From Citrus sinensis (lineage: Eukaryota; Streptophyta; Magnoliopsida; Sapindales; Rutaceae), in the NCBI RefSeq assembly GCF_022201045.2, contig NC_068558.1:5919501-5983500 (forward strand): a stretch of DNA of 64,000 nt, read 5' to 3'. Made by a program: the position numbers and the translations under genes. Every line of letters starts with the position of its first letter. The first letter of the stretch is position 1. The notes under the pieces are model-generated. The model had not been told where the DNA came from. It saw nothing but the letters and a program-made list of their open reading frames with translations, and did no database searches. Shown here piece after piece: positions 1 through 10,143 of the stretch.

Positions 1-377
1 AAAGATATGAAAAAATGTGTAACGCTTTCAGTGAAGATGTTATAGTAACGTCTGATGATGAAAATAGCTATAAAACAGTGTTGGATTGGATTGAGAAAAC
101 AATGAAGGATCTGCCCAAGCAAATTCATTGTGAAAGTGTGGGGAAAACTAACACTGGTGGAGCAAGTTGTAGCAGCAACAAACAAATTAACAGTGAGAGT
201 GTGGAAAGAACTGTTATTGGCGAAGTAAGTTGTGGCAGCAACAATGTTCAACTTGCACTAAATGATCCAGTAGTGACACGTCGTAAAGGCCGTCCACCTT
301 GCCTGAGGAAAGAATCTTCGATTCAAAAGAAATCTGTTCAAAAGATCAAGTCCGCACAAAAAATAAGGTATGATTAA
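1..377 (+). CDS. FAR1/FHY3-like (MULE-derived) protein, C-terminal part, cut by window edge
   Basis: The reading frame is open from the first base of the window, so the gene begins to the left; the first ATG seen, at 15, need not be the start. The visible 120 or so residues are a low-complexity C-terminal tail, ending in a basic segment with the motif DPVVTRRKGRPP. That motif resembles the 'DP..V..KGRP' tail of FAR1/FHY3 and FAR1-RELATED SEQUENCE proteins, domesticated Mutator transposases that act as nuclear transcription factors. The transposase core and SWIM finger would lie outside the window. A possible splice donor overlaps the last codons (AAG|GTATGA, about 367), so the stop at 377 may lie in an intron, with a last exon after the acceptor near 439. 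An un-domesticated MULE copy is the alternative. Confidence 0.5.
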   Translation, partial: RYEKMCNAFSEDVIVTSDDENSYKTVLDWIEKTMKDLPKQIHCESVGKTNTGGASCSSNKQINSESVERTVIGEVSCGSNNVQLALNDPVVTRRKGRPPCLRKESSIQKKSVQKIKSAQKIRYD

Positions 378-467
378 AAATAAATATCTATTTTTTAATT
401 AATTTGGTCTTAGTTTAATTGTCTTTAATAATCTTGTAGGATTTACAACAAACTGCCCTATCATCTT

Positions 468-890
468 ATCGGTTAACCGTTTGTAACAAACGGTTCGCCG
501 TTTGTCTCCAGTAACCTGCAAAATGAACATCAGTTATCCGTTTACATTAAGCGGTTAAGGACTTGCGTGAAGTGGCTTCTATGGATATTATCGGTTAGCC
601 GTTTGTAATAAACGGTTAGCCGATTGGCTCCAGTAACCTGCAAAACAATTTAGCCTTATCATGTTTTGTTAATCAGTGCCAGAGGATGACAACCTTCAAT
701 TCTGGACGTTATCGGTTAATCGTTTAAATAAAAGGTTCACCGTTAAGTTCCAGTAGCCATCCCATCTTTTGTGTTTTCTGTTTTTCATAAACGGTTAGAG
801 CTTTAGGCAATATGTTGCTCTCTGGATGTTATCGTTTAACCGTTTAAATAAACGGTTCACCGTTTATAACCAGAATTGCATTTTAGACCA
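468..890. repeat. 121-bp direct tandem repeat, four copies
   Basis: Units start at about 468, 590, 711 and 831 (spacing 122, 121, 120). Each opens with an ATCGGTTA-type motif, then an imperfect dyad of CCGTTT and AAACGGTT, then a TCCAGTA-type segment; the rest diverges. The last unit is partial. AACGGTTA-like words occur in every unit. It lies just after the FAR1-like coding region, in a possible last intron or 3' UTR. Confidence 0.8.
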
Positions 891-1449
891 GTTTTTGCAG
901 AGAATCTTTTTCTAATTTGAAAGTCCATCTTTTATGAAAAATGAATGGAATGATTATCAATGCTTTCGTTTATTAAGGAATAGCTCCGATATTTTTATTA
1001 AAATCCATTTCGCTATTTCCTTTTTTAATAGTAAGAAGTCTATCAATAGATTTTGAACCGTATATATGTTTGCATGACAATATATAAGCTCTTTAAAAGT
1101 TAGGTTAATTAGGTAATAATCTTTTCAATTCATACAGTTTCTTATTTTTCTTCATCTTTTGTTCTATTTAATTTTGCTATAGTTGTGGCCTCGCTGCTTT
1201 ATTAGATAATTTAAAGAGATTAAAAGATTTGCTAGCCTAGATAGGTTTCATCCGCGCGCTTTCCTTTAAGCCGGGGTAATTAATTTGATTAAGTCAAATT
1301 TTAGTTTAGTCACACTATATATTTTGCATGAAGCATCAATTCAAGCAAATGGGGAAAAACTTTGGAAATTTGAAACCATGGGAACAATTCATACACAATA
1401 ATCATTTTATTTAAATTATTTAAATTTATACATAACACGGGATACAATT
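891..1449. other. AT-rich intergenic stretch
   Basis: No coding frame or RNA gene was recognised between the 121-bp repeats and the small minus-strand gene. The sequence is AT-rich and unique-looking. Confidence 0.5.
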
Positions 1450-1824
1450 TCATTTATGCAAAATACATATAGCAACGATTATCCCAAAAATACAACATAC
1501 AATGGATAATATAGGCAGAATAATACAATCATTTCTGCCTTTATCAGTTTGCACAGTTTTGTCACATGTAGGCACTTCAATTTGCACCCCCTTTTCGAGT
1601 GTTTCCACAATAAATTTTGTAGTTTCTAACATATTGGATGTCTCTGGCAATTTTTCATGCCTTTTTATGTAATCATTGTAGGCTATTTCGGCATCCAACA
1701 AAGATGTATAAGATTTATAAGAATTCCCTTTGAATCCATTTACTTGCATCTGACATTCAGGCCAAGAATTGTATATGCCCGGCTTTCGTCCTTTGAAAAC
1801 AACATAACAGCTTTGAGTAGGCAT
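1450..1824 (-). CDS. Small RNase H1-type hybrid-binding (viroplasmin-like) domain protein with C-terminal membrane anchor
   Basis: The predicted protein has 124 residues. Residues about 6-50 match the hybrid-binding domain found at the N terminus of RNase H1 and in caulimovirus VI proteins: YVVFKGRKPGIYNSW, then a conserved Q-V-N-G-F-K-G run and K-S-Y-T-S-L-L-D-A-E. This fold normally binds RNA/DNA hybrids or dsRNA. There is no RNase H catalytic domain. Residues about 100-121 form a strongly hydrophobic helix (IILPILSIVCCIFGIIVAIC) close to the C terminus, as in a tail-anchored membrane protein. Plant genomes contain many stand-alone copies of this domain, often near transposons, so a transposon-derived or host-captured gene are both possible. 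A short intact single-exon frame fits a real gene, but expression is unproven. Function is unknown. Confidence 0.6.
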   Translation of the reverse strand: MPTQSCYVVFKGRKPGIYNSWPECQMQVNGFKGNSYKSYTSLLDAEIAYNDYIKRHEKLPETSNMLETTKFIVETLEKGVQIEVPTCDKTVQTDKGRNDCIILPILSIVCCIFGIIVAICILHK

Positions 1825-4283
1825 TTGAATTCTACATTGGAAAAATTTAGATCAATATTCTAGACTTTTATGCTAAGAATTTCAACTGCCAACAATAAGA
1901 GAGAATTTCAAAACCAGGAGGGAAAAAAGAGTAACATTTTAACCTTCTGAAAAAGAATGGGAGCCTCACAGCAAAGCACAAAGGCCAGCATAAACCAAGA
2001 AACTAATTTCTACAACTGTAAGTAAGACAGATCACAGCAACTTGCACCAAAAGAAAACGAGAAAATGAATATCCAGCAAATATATCCAGCAAACAAATTG
2101 AGACCAAAAGAAAACGAGAAAATGAATATCCAGTAAACAAATTCAGACCAAAAGAAAACAAGAAAATGAATATCTAGCAAACAAATCCTCTTAATCCACT
2201 GGCAACTACAGCATCTTGGTTGTCAGACTAAACCATCAATATCCAGCAAACAAATTCATCTCCTCAACCATTACCAATTTATCATAAGGCTAAAACGTTG
2301 TTGGAAGTCTCTAATCAATTTAGACCTGAAACAACTCAATACACAAAAGGAAAGAACAACATCACCATAAGTAAGTTAAAAAGACAGCAATGCCAACAAA
2401 TCCCATTGACAAAACCTAAAAAAGACACGACCCATGTGATTTTGTTGGCTCAAATAGCAGAACTCTTTTTTTGGCTCAAAAATAGACAAATTTGCATCTA
2501 GGTCAAACATTTTCTGAACAATTAATATTTCCCAACATAGTACTAAGTCAAAAGAAGGGCAAAAAGAAAAAAAAAATCAAATTTTGATCTAAAGCAATGC
2601 GGAGCGGGATCAATAATAACCAAATAAAAACAAAAAAAATGAAATAACTTAAAAGCAAATCTGGTTACCCTTTTGAAAACCCAAGTGCATAGATCCAAAG
2701 TCGGAACTTAACGATCAATAATAACCAAATAAATGAATTTTCACATAGTCGAGACTAAAAAATAGAGCAGTGAGCAGTAATAAATGCCCTGTTAGTATTT
2801 ATGAAGACGAGTGAGAAAATGAAAACCAAAGGCTGAGGCTCTGACGTTCAATGTCTCTGAAGAAGAAGAAGAAGCATTGAAGCAACGAATTAAATGAACA
2901 CGAGGCCGTACCATGTGAGCTACGGTACACATTCACACACGCAAACAAAATCAAATCCAACACCACCAACAACAACTCACCCATGTTTCCAATTTTTTTA
3001 ATACAATATTTTCAATTATTTATCTTTGAAAATACAATGCTAACACTGTCAACAACAACTCACCCATGTTTCCAATTTTTTTAATACAATCCTAACACTG
3101 TCAATCTCAAAATTTCATCATCCACAACATAAAAAAATAAAAAAAATAAAAAGAAATGCCTACAGATGCAGCAAGCAACAACTACAAGTCTCCAAAGCAG
3201 CGACGTTGTAGTAGATCTGGGCTGGGCGAGAAAAAAAAAAGGGCTGGTAACGAACGAAGCCTGCTCAATGGAGGGGTCCGTTCTAGATCTGCGGCTGGGC
3301 GAGAAAAAAAAAAGGGCTGGTAACGAACGAAACCTGCTCAATGGAGGGGAGTCTGGTAATGAAGCAAACTCAATGGAGGGGGAGTAAAATGAGTGGTTGG
3401 GGAGTGTGTGTAAAAGGGGGAGTAAAACGAAGCAAACTCAATGGAGGGGGAGTAAAATGAGTGGTTAGAGAGTGTGTGTAAAAGGGGGAGTAAAACGAAG
3501 CAAACTCATTTTTTTTTATTTCTTGTGGGTCCGCTTGAAACGAGTCAAAACGGCAATCTAAACTTGCGTTTCTGTCGTTCCTTTGTCTTCATTGAGTTCG
3601 TTTATCATTTTCCTTTTCAATATGACATATCTAATAAAAACACATAAAAATATTAACCTTCTTCTCCCTTCATCGAGTGCCCATTTGCAATTTTAATTTT
3701 TAAAATTTTAATATAACTAGTCAACCGTTGCTATTGGTCGTCTTCACTCTCATTATGCTACATCTTAAAAATCTGTTTCCAAAGCCAAACCCGGCAGTGC
3801 TAAATGTAGAGAACGTTAAGAGAAGGCTGAGAGAAACAACAACACAAGTTTATGGCTATTGAAGTTAAAAAGGAGATTCAAAAAAATTTCTGAAATTGAA
3901 TACTTGTGATAAGCGACAAGTTAACGGCTACTGGAGTTAAGAGAGAGAGAGAGAGAAAGTTATGCACGTGAACTTCGTGTATGTGAAATTAACTTTTGGT
4001 CGTTTCGCCTCTCTCTCTCTGTCTCATCGTTCTAAGTAAAATATATATAAAAAAAAAGTTAATAGCTACTAGAGTTAAAAGGGAGATTCAAAAAATTTTC
4101 TAAAATTGAATACTTGTGATAAGCAGCAAGTTAACAGCTACTAGAGTTGAGAGAGAGAAAAAAAAATTATGCATATGAACTTTGTGTGTGTGAAATTAAT
4201 TTTTGACAAAGAGTGCTTCAAAACTGAGAAAAAGTTAGACAGCACATGTGATGTTGTTCTTTTCCTTTTTTTAAACAATATTT
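1825..4283. other. Gene-free, repeat-rich intergenic region
   Basis: Only short chance frames were seen. The stretch is built from small direct duplications: three copies of an 'ACCAAAAGAAAACGAGAAAA' unit (about 2047-2180), an ~80-bp duplication around 2965-3100, two ~73-bp units around 3221-3350, and two ~68-bp units around 3384-3510. A ~145-bp pair at 3852-4204 is listed separately. Confidence 0.6.
3852..4204. repeat. Direct duplication of about 145 bp, 211 bp apart
   Basis: 3852-3998 and 4063-4204 share a GTTAAAA(A/G)GGAGATTC start, a run reading AATTGAATACTTGTGATAAG, then a GA-rich segment and a GTGAAATTAA end. About 85% identity by eye. Non-coding. Confidence 0.7.
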
Positions 4284-4378
4284 TAACATTAGCTAACCAT
4301 CATGGAGGGAGAGAGTAAAATGGCAGCTTGTGCTGTCGTTTCTCTCGGCATTCTCTCGCCGCTCGTGATGGTTAGCAT
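4284..4378. repeat. Small foldback (inverted repeat)
   Basis: GCTAACCATCATGGAG near 4294 is inverted as CTCGTGATGGTTAGC near 4364, with GAGAGA/TCTCTC stretches inside. It looks like a tiny MITE or foldback remnant; no clear target-site duplication was seen. Confidence 0.5.
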
Positions 4379-4756
4379 TTTCCAAACCCAAATCACAATT
4401 CTTGGAGAAAAATTTCTTTAATTTTCTTGTTTACAAAGAAAGTTTGGTTTTTTAACTCTTCTTTCACTAGAATCACAATCATTTCTACAGTCGATTGGAA
4501 ATGCTAGATCAATTATCGTGATTTGAAAAATAACTAAATTTGTAACACAAATTTAACTATTTAAGAACACGTTCTGATTGCACAACATATAAATACCACG
4601 TGAAATAATTCAAGGTTTTGCAAATTACAAGTGACAAGACACAAATCATCAAATTACTAGCATTGACTGAAATGCCACATAACATAGGGCTTGTATTATG
4701 TAGGCTGTAATTCTGATTGGGAATCACACTGATGCATATGATATAATAAGGGAGTT

Positions 4757-5062
4757 AGCATGCTTGGAAAAACATGGCTTTCCTTTGTTGGGATCCCCTG
4801 GATGGTTAATTATACAATCTCCACATAATTTACACAATGCCTGGGCATAATTAATTGGATTATTAATCTTTGGATAATAAATTTGTGGTAACTGGTTCCA
4901 AGGTATCCTAATAGTTCTCATGTTTGAATAGCAGAGCAATTGGATTTCCAGTACATTTTCCGGTAGTGGTAGGATCGCACTTGCTCCGCAAGATGAGATT
5001 ATGGAAGAAGTAGAAGCCTTTATACTCAGCACTCTGAGCATAAGGATTGGATTGGCTTGCTC
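4757..5062 (+). pseudogene. Flavin-containing monooxygenase fragment (3' part), degenerate
   Basis: Two blocks match the intact FMO gene at 6803-8817. The block at 4757-4803 encodes a broken version of the 'LSFVGIP' end of its exon 5. The block at about 4900-5040 matches exon 6 from its first bases through the segment reading QDEIMEEVEAF. A short match to the 'DWLAAQCNC' region follows near 5045, so about 70 bases are deleted between them. Stops and frame changes interrupt it. It lies just upstream of a tRNA-Gly on the opposite strand; the intact FMO gene is likewise followed by a tRNA-Gly relic. Confidence 0.8.
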
Positions 5063-5160
5063 AATGTGAAAAATGCCGACTTTTGCAAAACTTTCTTGCT
5101 CGACCAAGGACAAGGACTTGTCTGAATAAAATAATAATATAACAATAAAATTAAATCTTT

Positions 5161-5231
5161 TGCACCAGCCGGGAATCGAACCCGGGTCTGTACCGTGGCA
5201 GGGTACTATTCTACCACTAGACCACTGGTGC
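5161..5231 (-). tRNA. tRNA-Gly (anticodon GCC)
   Basis: Read on the minus strand, the 71-nt sequence starts GCACCAGTGGTCTAGTGG and folds as a complete cloverleaf: acceptor stem GCACCAG with CTGGTGC, D-loop with GGT, anticodon loop CTGCCAC with GCC, and T-arm GGGTTCGATTCCC. Discriminator base A at 5161; no encoded CCA and no intron. A and B boxes look intact, so it is probably functional. It overlaps a chance reading frame that was not annotated. Confidence 0.96.
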
Positions 5232-6802
5232 GTTGCGGTCAAAAGACCAGCACATAATTATATTACAAAACATTATATTTTCTGAAAAAATCATTTTTTA
5301 ATTGCGAATGGCCAGAAAGAGATTAACGCCAGCGAAAATATCTTTGCTAAATTTGGACAGGCATGAGGTATATATACAGTTTCGGACACTTGGATGACAT
5401 AGATCAATTTTATTTCAAAGATCCCCCCGGACGGAAATGCACCACCGTCTGTCGCTTGTCAGGCTGTTGAGTGTTGAGTCTAAAACATTAAAACTATATT
5501 GTATGATGCACGGTGACTAAATTGCGGAAATGAGGCAATTAATACTGAAGTTGCAGACTCATTTCTTCGTTTGTGTTTTCTTCTACAAATAACATATAAA
5601 CATTTACCGTTACAGATAAACACACTTCATAGGGTTTTCATTTACAAACATTATCTGAAATCCTCATTTTTCATGCCAGTTTCTAAGTTAAAACCCATGA
5701 ATTTTGATCAACTGTAAAAGTCCAAAATTAAGTGTTAGTTCGATCTTTCGACCAAGGTCCAAAAGTCACATTGTATAGATCCTTACAAAAATTATTGTTA
5801 TCAATTTTCGGAATCCTAATAAAAGAGATCACTTTCATATAAATAATGAAATGAATGCATTATAATTGTGGCACTTCCAATCGTATTTCATTTTTTTTTT
5901 CTCTTCTCTCAGTGAGAATTATGTAGTTTTTCTTCACCATGCTTTTCGTTGTTTGGTCCTGTAAGATTATAAACTTAATTTTTTCTGATGTTGAAATCAT
6001 ATGTTTCATCTCCAGCAGCACCTCTCCAATTCCTTAACATTCGAATGTGCTACTCGCATTTCACTACGTAAATAAGAACAGGTTAATTATTTTTTGAATG
6101 AGCTATAACAGTTTGTTAGTATAAAATCAATATGAATCAATTTTATATTTGTTTTAAGATTAATCAAAAAAAAAAAAAATATCAATTTAGGGTTTAAGAA
6201 AAAAATATAAGAGTAATGTTAGGCATCCTAATATTTATGTCCCGATTTAAGTGCCAACTGATATGGTATTCATCCATTAGATAGTAATTTAATAATTTTA
6301 CAAATAATGAAATGAGAAATTATCTTTGTTTCACCTTTATTTTGTCATATGTACATTTAACTACCATAAAATTTTTACATGTTCATTACACCATTTTTAT
6401 TTTTAAACTTGTATCAATCAACCACTTTGACACTGAATGAATTAAAATAAGAGAAATAAAGAGGGGATTTGGGATTTTAGAAATTTGGAAGCCAGCTCAC
6501 AAACCTGAACCTGAGGCGCAAAATGAAAATTAACTGTTGTTGCTTTGAATATCGGACTGTTCTGCCGCGACCGCTGTAAATAGAATATTACAGTCGCAAC
6601 TTTCCAACATCCAAAAGTAACATATAATAAACCTTTCAAAATATAATTAAAAAAACAAGTTGAAAGATAACGACGTCCCTGCTTTCGAAATAAAATTAAA
6701 ACAAAGAGTAAAAGACAGCCAACTTTCCATCAATATTCAAAGAAAGGATGTAATGGGTTGGTAGAGCGAAAAATTTTAATTAAAGAAACGGCACCTCCAC
6801 TT
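5232..6802. other. Intergenic, upstream of FMO
   Basis: AT-rich, no supported gene. The last few hundred bases should hold the FMO promoter, but no clear TATA box was singled out. Confidence 0.5.
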
Positions 6803-8817
6803 ATGTTTCGCCATGTGGCAGTGATCGGCGCCGGCGCCGCTGGACTGGTGGTGGGTCATGAGTTGCTGAGGGAAGGCCACACGGTGGTGGTTTACGAGAA
6901 AGGAGAGCAAGTGGGTGGCTCTTGGATTTACACTTCGGAGACTGAGTCAGACCCGCTTGGTGTCGACCCAAATCGTTACCCGGTTCATTCGAGCCTCTAC
7001 AAGTCTCTCAGGGTCAATCTTCCCAGGGAGTTGATGGGATTTCAAGCTTACCCGTTTGTGGCCCGTAATTATGAAGGGTCCGTTGACCTGAGAAGGTATC
7101 CGGGTCATGAGGAGGTGTTGCGTTATTTACAAAATTTTGCCAGAGAGTTTGGTGTCGATCAAGTGGTGAGGCTTCATACTGAGGTGTTGAATGCACGTTT
7201 GGTTGAGAGCAACAAATGGAAAGTTAAGTCAAGAAAGAAAGATGATGTTGTTGAAGAGGAAACTTTTGATGCTGTGGTCGTTTGCAATGGGCATTTTTCA
7301 GTGCCTCGTCTTGCTCAAGTTCCTGGTAGCTTCTACTTACCGCTTGTGTAATTAATGAGCGCATTATCGATATGAAATTAATGATCATGAACTGAATTCT
7401 TAAATCAATCCGTATAACAAATGTATTTCTCTTCAGGCATTGATTCATGGCCAGGGAAGCAAATGCATTCACATAATTATCGGATTCCCAATCCATTCCA
7501 AGATCAAGTATTTATAATATTATGCTTCCACTTTTTCTTTTATATTTTTATTTTATTGAGGAATTGAAAATTTATTTATCTTGGGTGAAAGTGGTGGCTT
7601 TTTTTTTTGGCCTGTTGACTTGTAGATTTCTCCCATGTTAATTTGGTTAATTATGGATGTATAGTTTTATCAAATGATTGTAAACATTATGGCTCATCAA
7701 TTGTGGACAGGTAGTGATTCTGATAGGGCATTACGCTAGTGGATTGGATATAAAAAGGGACTTAGCCGGATTTGCAAAAGAAGTTCACATTGCATCTCGA
7801 TCGGTTGCAGATGAAACACATGAAAAACAGCCCGGATATGATAATATGTGGCTTCATTCTATGGTAAGAACTAAGAAGTGTTCACGGATGGGGTGAGAGA
7901 ACAAAAATTTCAGGACAAGCTGGTGAAGATGGCTGTCTCTCTCTGAATGTGGAATTTACATTGAATGATCTGACAATACACTGGTTTCATCAAACTAATA
8001 TTTCAGGTAGAAAGAGCCAGTGAAGATGGTACCGTGGTTTTCCGAAATGGAAGAGTTGTCTCTGCAGATGTCATTATGCATTGCACTGGGTAATTTTTAT
8101 GTAGTTTGCCTTCAGTTTTTATTTTGGATCGAATTTTTTGGAATGATGCATTACAAACTCTGAAATGAAAAGAAAGAATGGACGGTGATCTAAATTTTCA
8201 TCAGATTAACAGGTACAAGTACAACTACCCTTTTCTTGAAACCAATGGCATTGTTACTGTGGATGACAATCGTGTTGGGCCATTGTACAAGCACGTTTTT
8301 CCGCCAGTCTTGGCACCAGGCCTTTCATTTGTTGGGATACCACAGAAGGTTCATCTCTGCACATATACTTCAACATTGTCTAACTCTTTATTGGATGCTT
8401 GTCTGAACGTGTCAATGATAAATTATGAGTGATCTGTTTCAGGTTATCCCTTTCCCCTTCTTTGAACTCCAGAGCAAGTGGATTGCCAGTGTTTTGTCTG
8501 GTCGAATTGTGCTTCCTTCACAAGACGAGATGATGGAGGATGTTAAAGCCTTTTACTCAAAGCTTGAAGCTTCTGGGAAACCTAAGCGATACACTCATAT
8601 CATGGATTACCCTCAATTAATTGAGTACACAGATTGGCTTGCTGCACAGTGCAATTGTCAAGGCTATGAAGAATGGAGAAAGCAAATGGCCTATTCAGCT
8701 TTTAAAAACGCTTTTATTACTCGACCAGGGACATACCGCGATGAATGGGACGATGAGCATCTGGTTGCTGAAGCCAACAAGGATTTCATCAAATATACGT
8801 CAAATAAATCAAAGTAA
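6803..8817 (+). CDS. Flavin-containing monooxygenase (FMO GS-OX-like), six exons
   Basis: Predicted exons 6803-7325, 7437-7507, 7711-7863, 8007-8089, 8213-8348 and 8443-8817 join in frame into 446 residues, normal for the plant S-oxygenating FMO clade. ATG 6803 is the first usable start. VIGAGAAGL (residues 7-15) is the FAD-binding GxGxxG. W-P-G-K-Q-M-H-S-H-N-Y (179-189) is the FMO-identifying motif FxGxxxHxxx[Y/F] with W in place of the first F. ILIGHYASGLDI (201-212) is the NADPH-binding GxxxxG. Such enzymes use NADPH and O2 to oxygenate sulfur or nitrogen in small molecules; in Brassicales this clade S-oxygenates glucosinolates, so the substrate here is unknown. No signal peptide; cytosolic or ER-surface location is likely. 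A broken second copy lies at 4757-5062. Confidence 0.9.
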
Positions 8818-9002
8818 CAATAGCCTATTTCTGCGTATGAATTCCATCTGATACATTTTCTATACAATAGGCCCCCGGCTGTATGAGTAGTCCCCAATTC
8901 TTATTATTGTATCACACGTTAAATGCAACTAAATAATTTCAAATGTGCAAAAGCTTTAGTGAAAGATTAGTTAATTTGGTCTTTGGCAATTCTCAAAATA
9001 AC
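8818..9002. other. 3' flank of FMO gene
   Basis: AT-rich spacer expected to carry the FMO 3' UTR and polyadenylation signals; nothing else recognised. Confidence 0.4.
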
Positions 9003-9052
9003 TGCACCATCTGGGAATCGAACGCCCTCTATACCAGCATAGATACCTTTCG
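9003..9052 (-). pseudogene. tRNA-Gly relic
   Basis: TGCACCATCTGGGAATCGAA at 9003-9022 closely matches the 3' end (acceptor and T-arm) of the intact tRNA-Gly at 5161. The next ~25 bases match its anticodon region only loosely, and the 5' part of the cloverleaf is gone. It sits downstream of the FMO gene on the opposite strand, the same arrangement as the FMO fragment plus intact tRNA-Gly at 4757-5231. Confidence 0.65.
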
Positions 9053-10143
9053 AGATGAAAAGCATTTCACTCAAATGTTTGCATAAAAATTAATGTTAAT
9101 GTGAAATAGCCAAATAGGTATAAAAATATGATATCTCATCAATATTAATGGGAGTAGATTTACAACCTACATTCGGTAGTTTTGTGGAAAAACTAGTTAT
9201 TTGTGGAAAAGCTAGTTATACTTAGAGTGCATTTAGGATTGAGGGTTGACAAAGACACAATACTAAAGTGTTTGGTAAACATTAACTGCTGTCATTTAGA
9301 AGCTGTGTTGATATAATTTTTTACTTGTAGAATGAAAATTTTATAATATTCTTAATAATATTGTCAAAATTATTATTAAAAAATTATATTTACTGTAAAT
9401 TATTAATTTTTATTTCATAATTATATATTTTTTCTACCTCAATTCCAAACAGGATCTTAGTAGACATGTGGAAGAACTTTTTAAATAAATGTGTTGTTCA
9501 TAAATTCTTAGGTGGGTGAGTAAATCTTTTCTTTGGTGCTGCCTCACAGATTTTTTGCGTCCGTTTTCTTTCAAATTTAGAACCAACCAGAGCCGCCACA
9601 CTTTCAATTCAGCAACTCTTCTGCCCTCAGCTTGCACCAGCTGCAGTTTGAATTGGAATGTTATATTTAACATTTACTCATCTCATTTACCATTTTCCTT
9701 CATTTGCTATGTTTCAGTGTTGAAATGATCAATGACTAGAATTAATTTAAATATATGTATGTATGTATGTATATCTTTCCTAACAGCCATTATTTCTGAG
9801 ATTCACAAAAACTCAATTCACCGCTGAATTCTTATTCACCTATTAAAACAACTTACATTTTTTTACATATAAATATTTAATTAATTTCTTCATCAAATTA
9901 TTAACTTCCATGTCCGCACTCCCAAATAATATGGTGAGTACTAGTGAATTAATAAGTAAGTTAAACACTTTCAACCATTAGAAAATAGTAACTAGTTAGT
10001 AGCTTGTTACATAAAAGAGAAAAAAAAATTTTGCCATACAAAACTGGTAAGTAGTCATTTCCCATCTCTGCGAACTCTAATATTGTAATATAGAAGTAAT
10101 ATCACAACACAAAACTAGTATTCTAGTACTACTCATAACACAG
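9053..10143. other. AT-rich intergenic stretch
   Basis: No gene supported; short frames on both strands near 9430-9730 have no recognisable features. A short TATG/TGTA microsatellite lies around 9751-9771. Confidence 0.5.

Noticed and set aside
2298-2501. A 67-residue plus-strand frame
   Set aside because: Low-complexity, repeat-derived sequence with no recognisable motif.
4724-5242. A 172-residue minus-strand frame
   Set aside because: It runs antisense through the FMO pseudogene and through the tRNA-Gly, and has no features of its own.
7224-7496. A 90-residue minus-strand frame over the first FMO intron
   Set aside because: Shadow of FMO exons 1 and 2 and the intron; the plus-strand gene explains the sequence.
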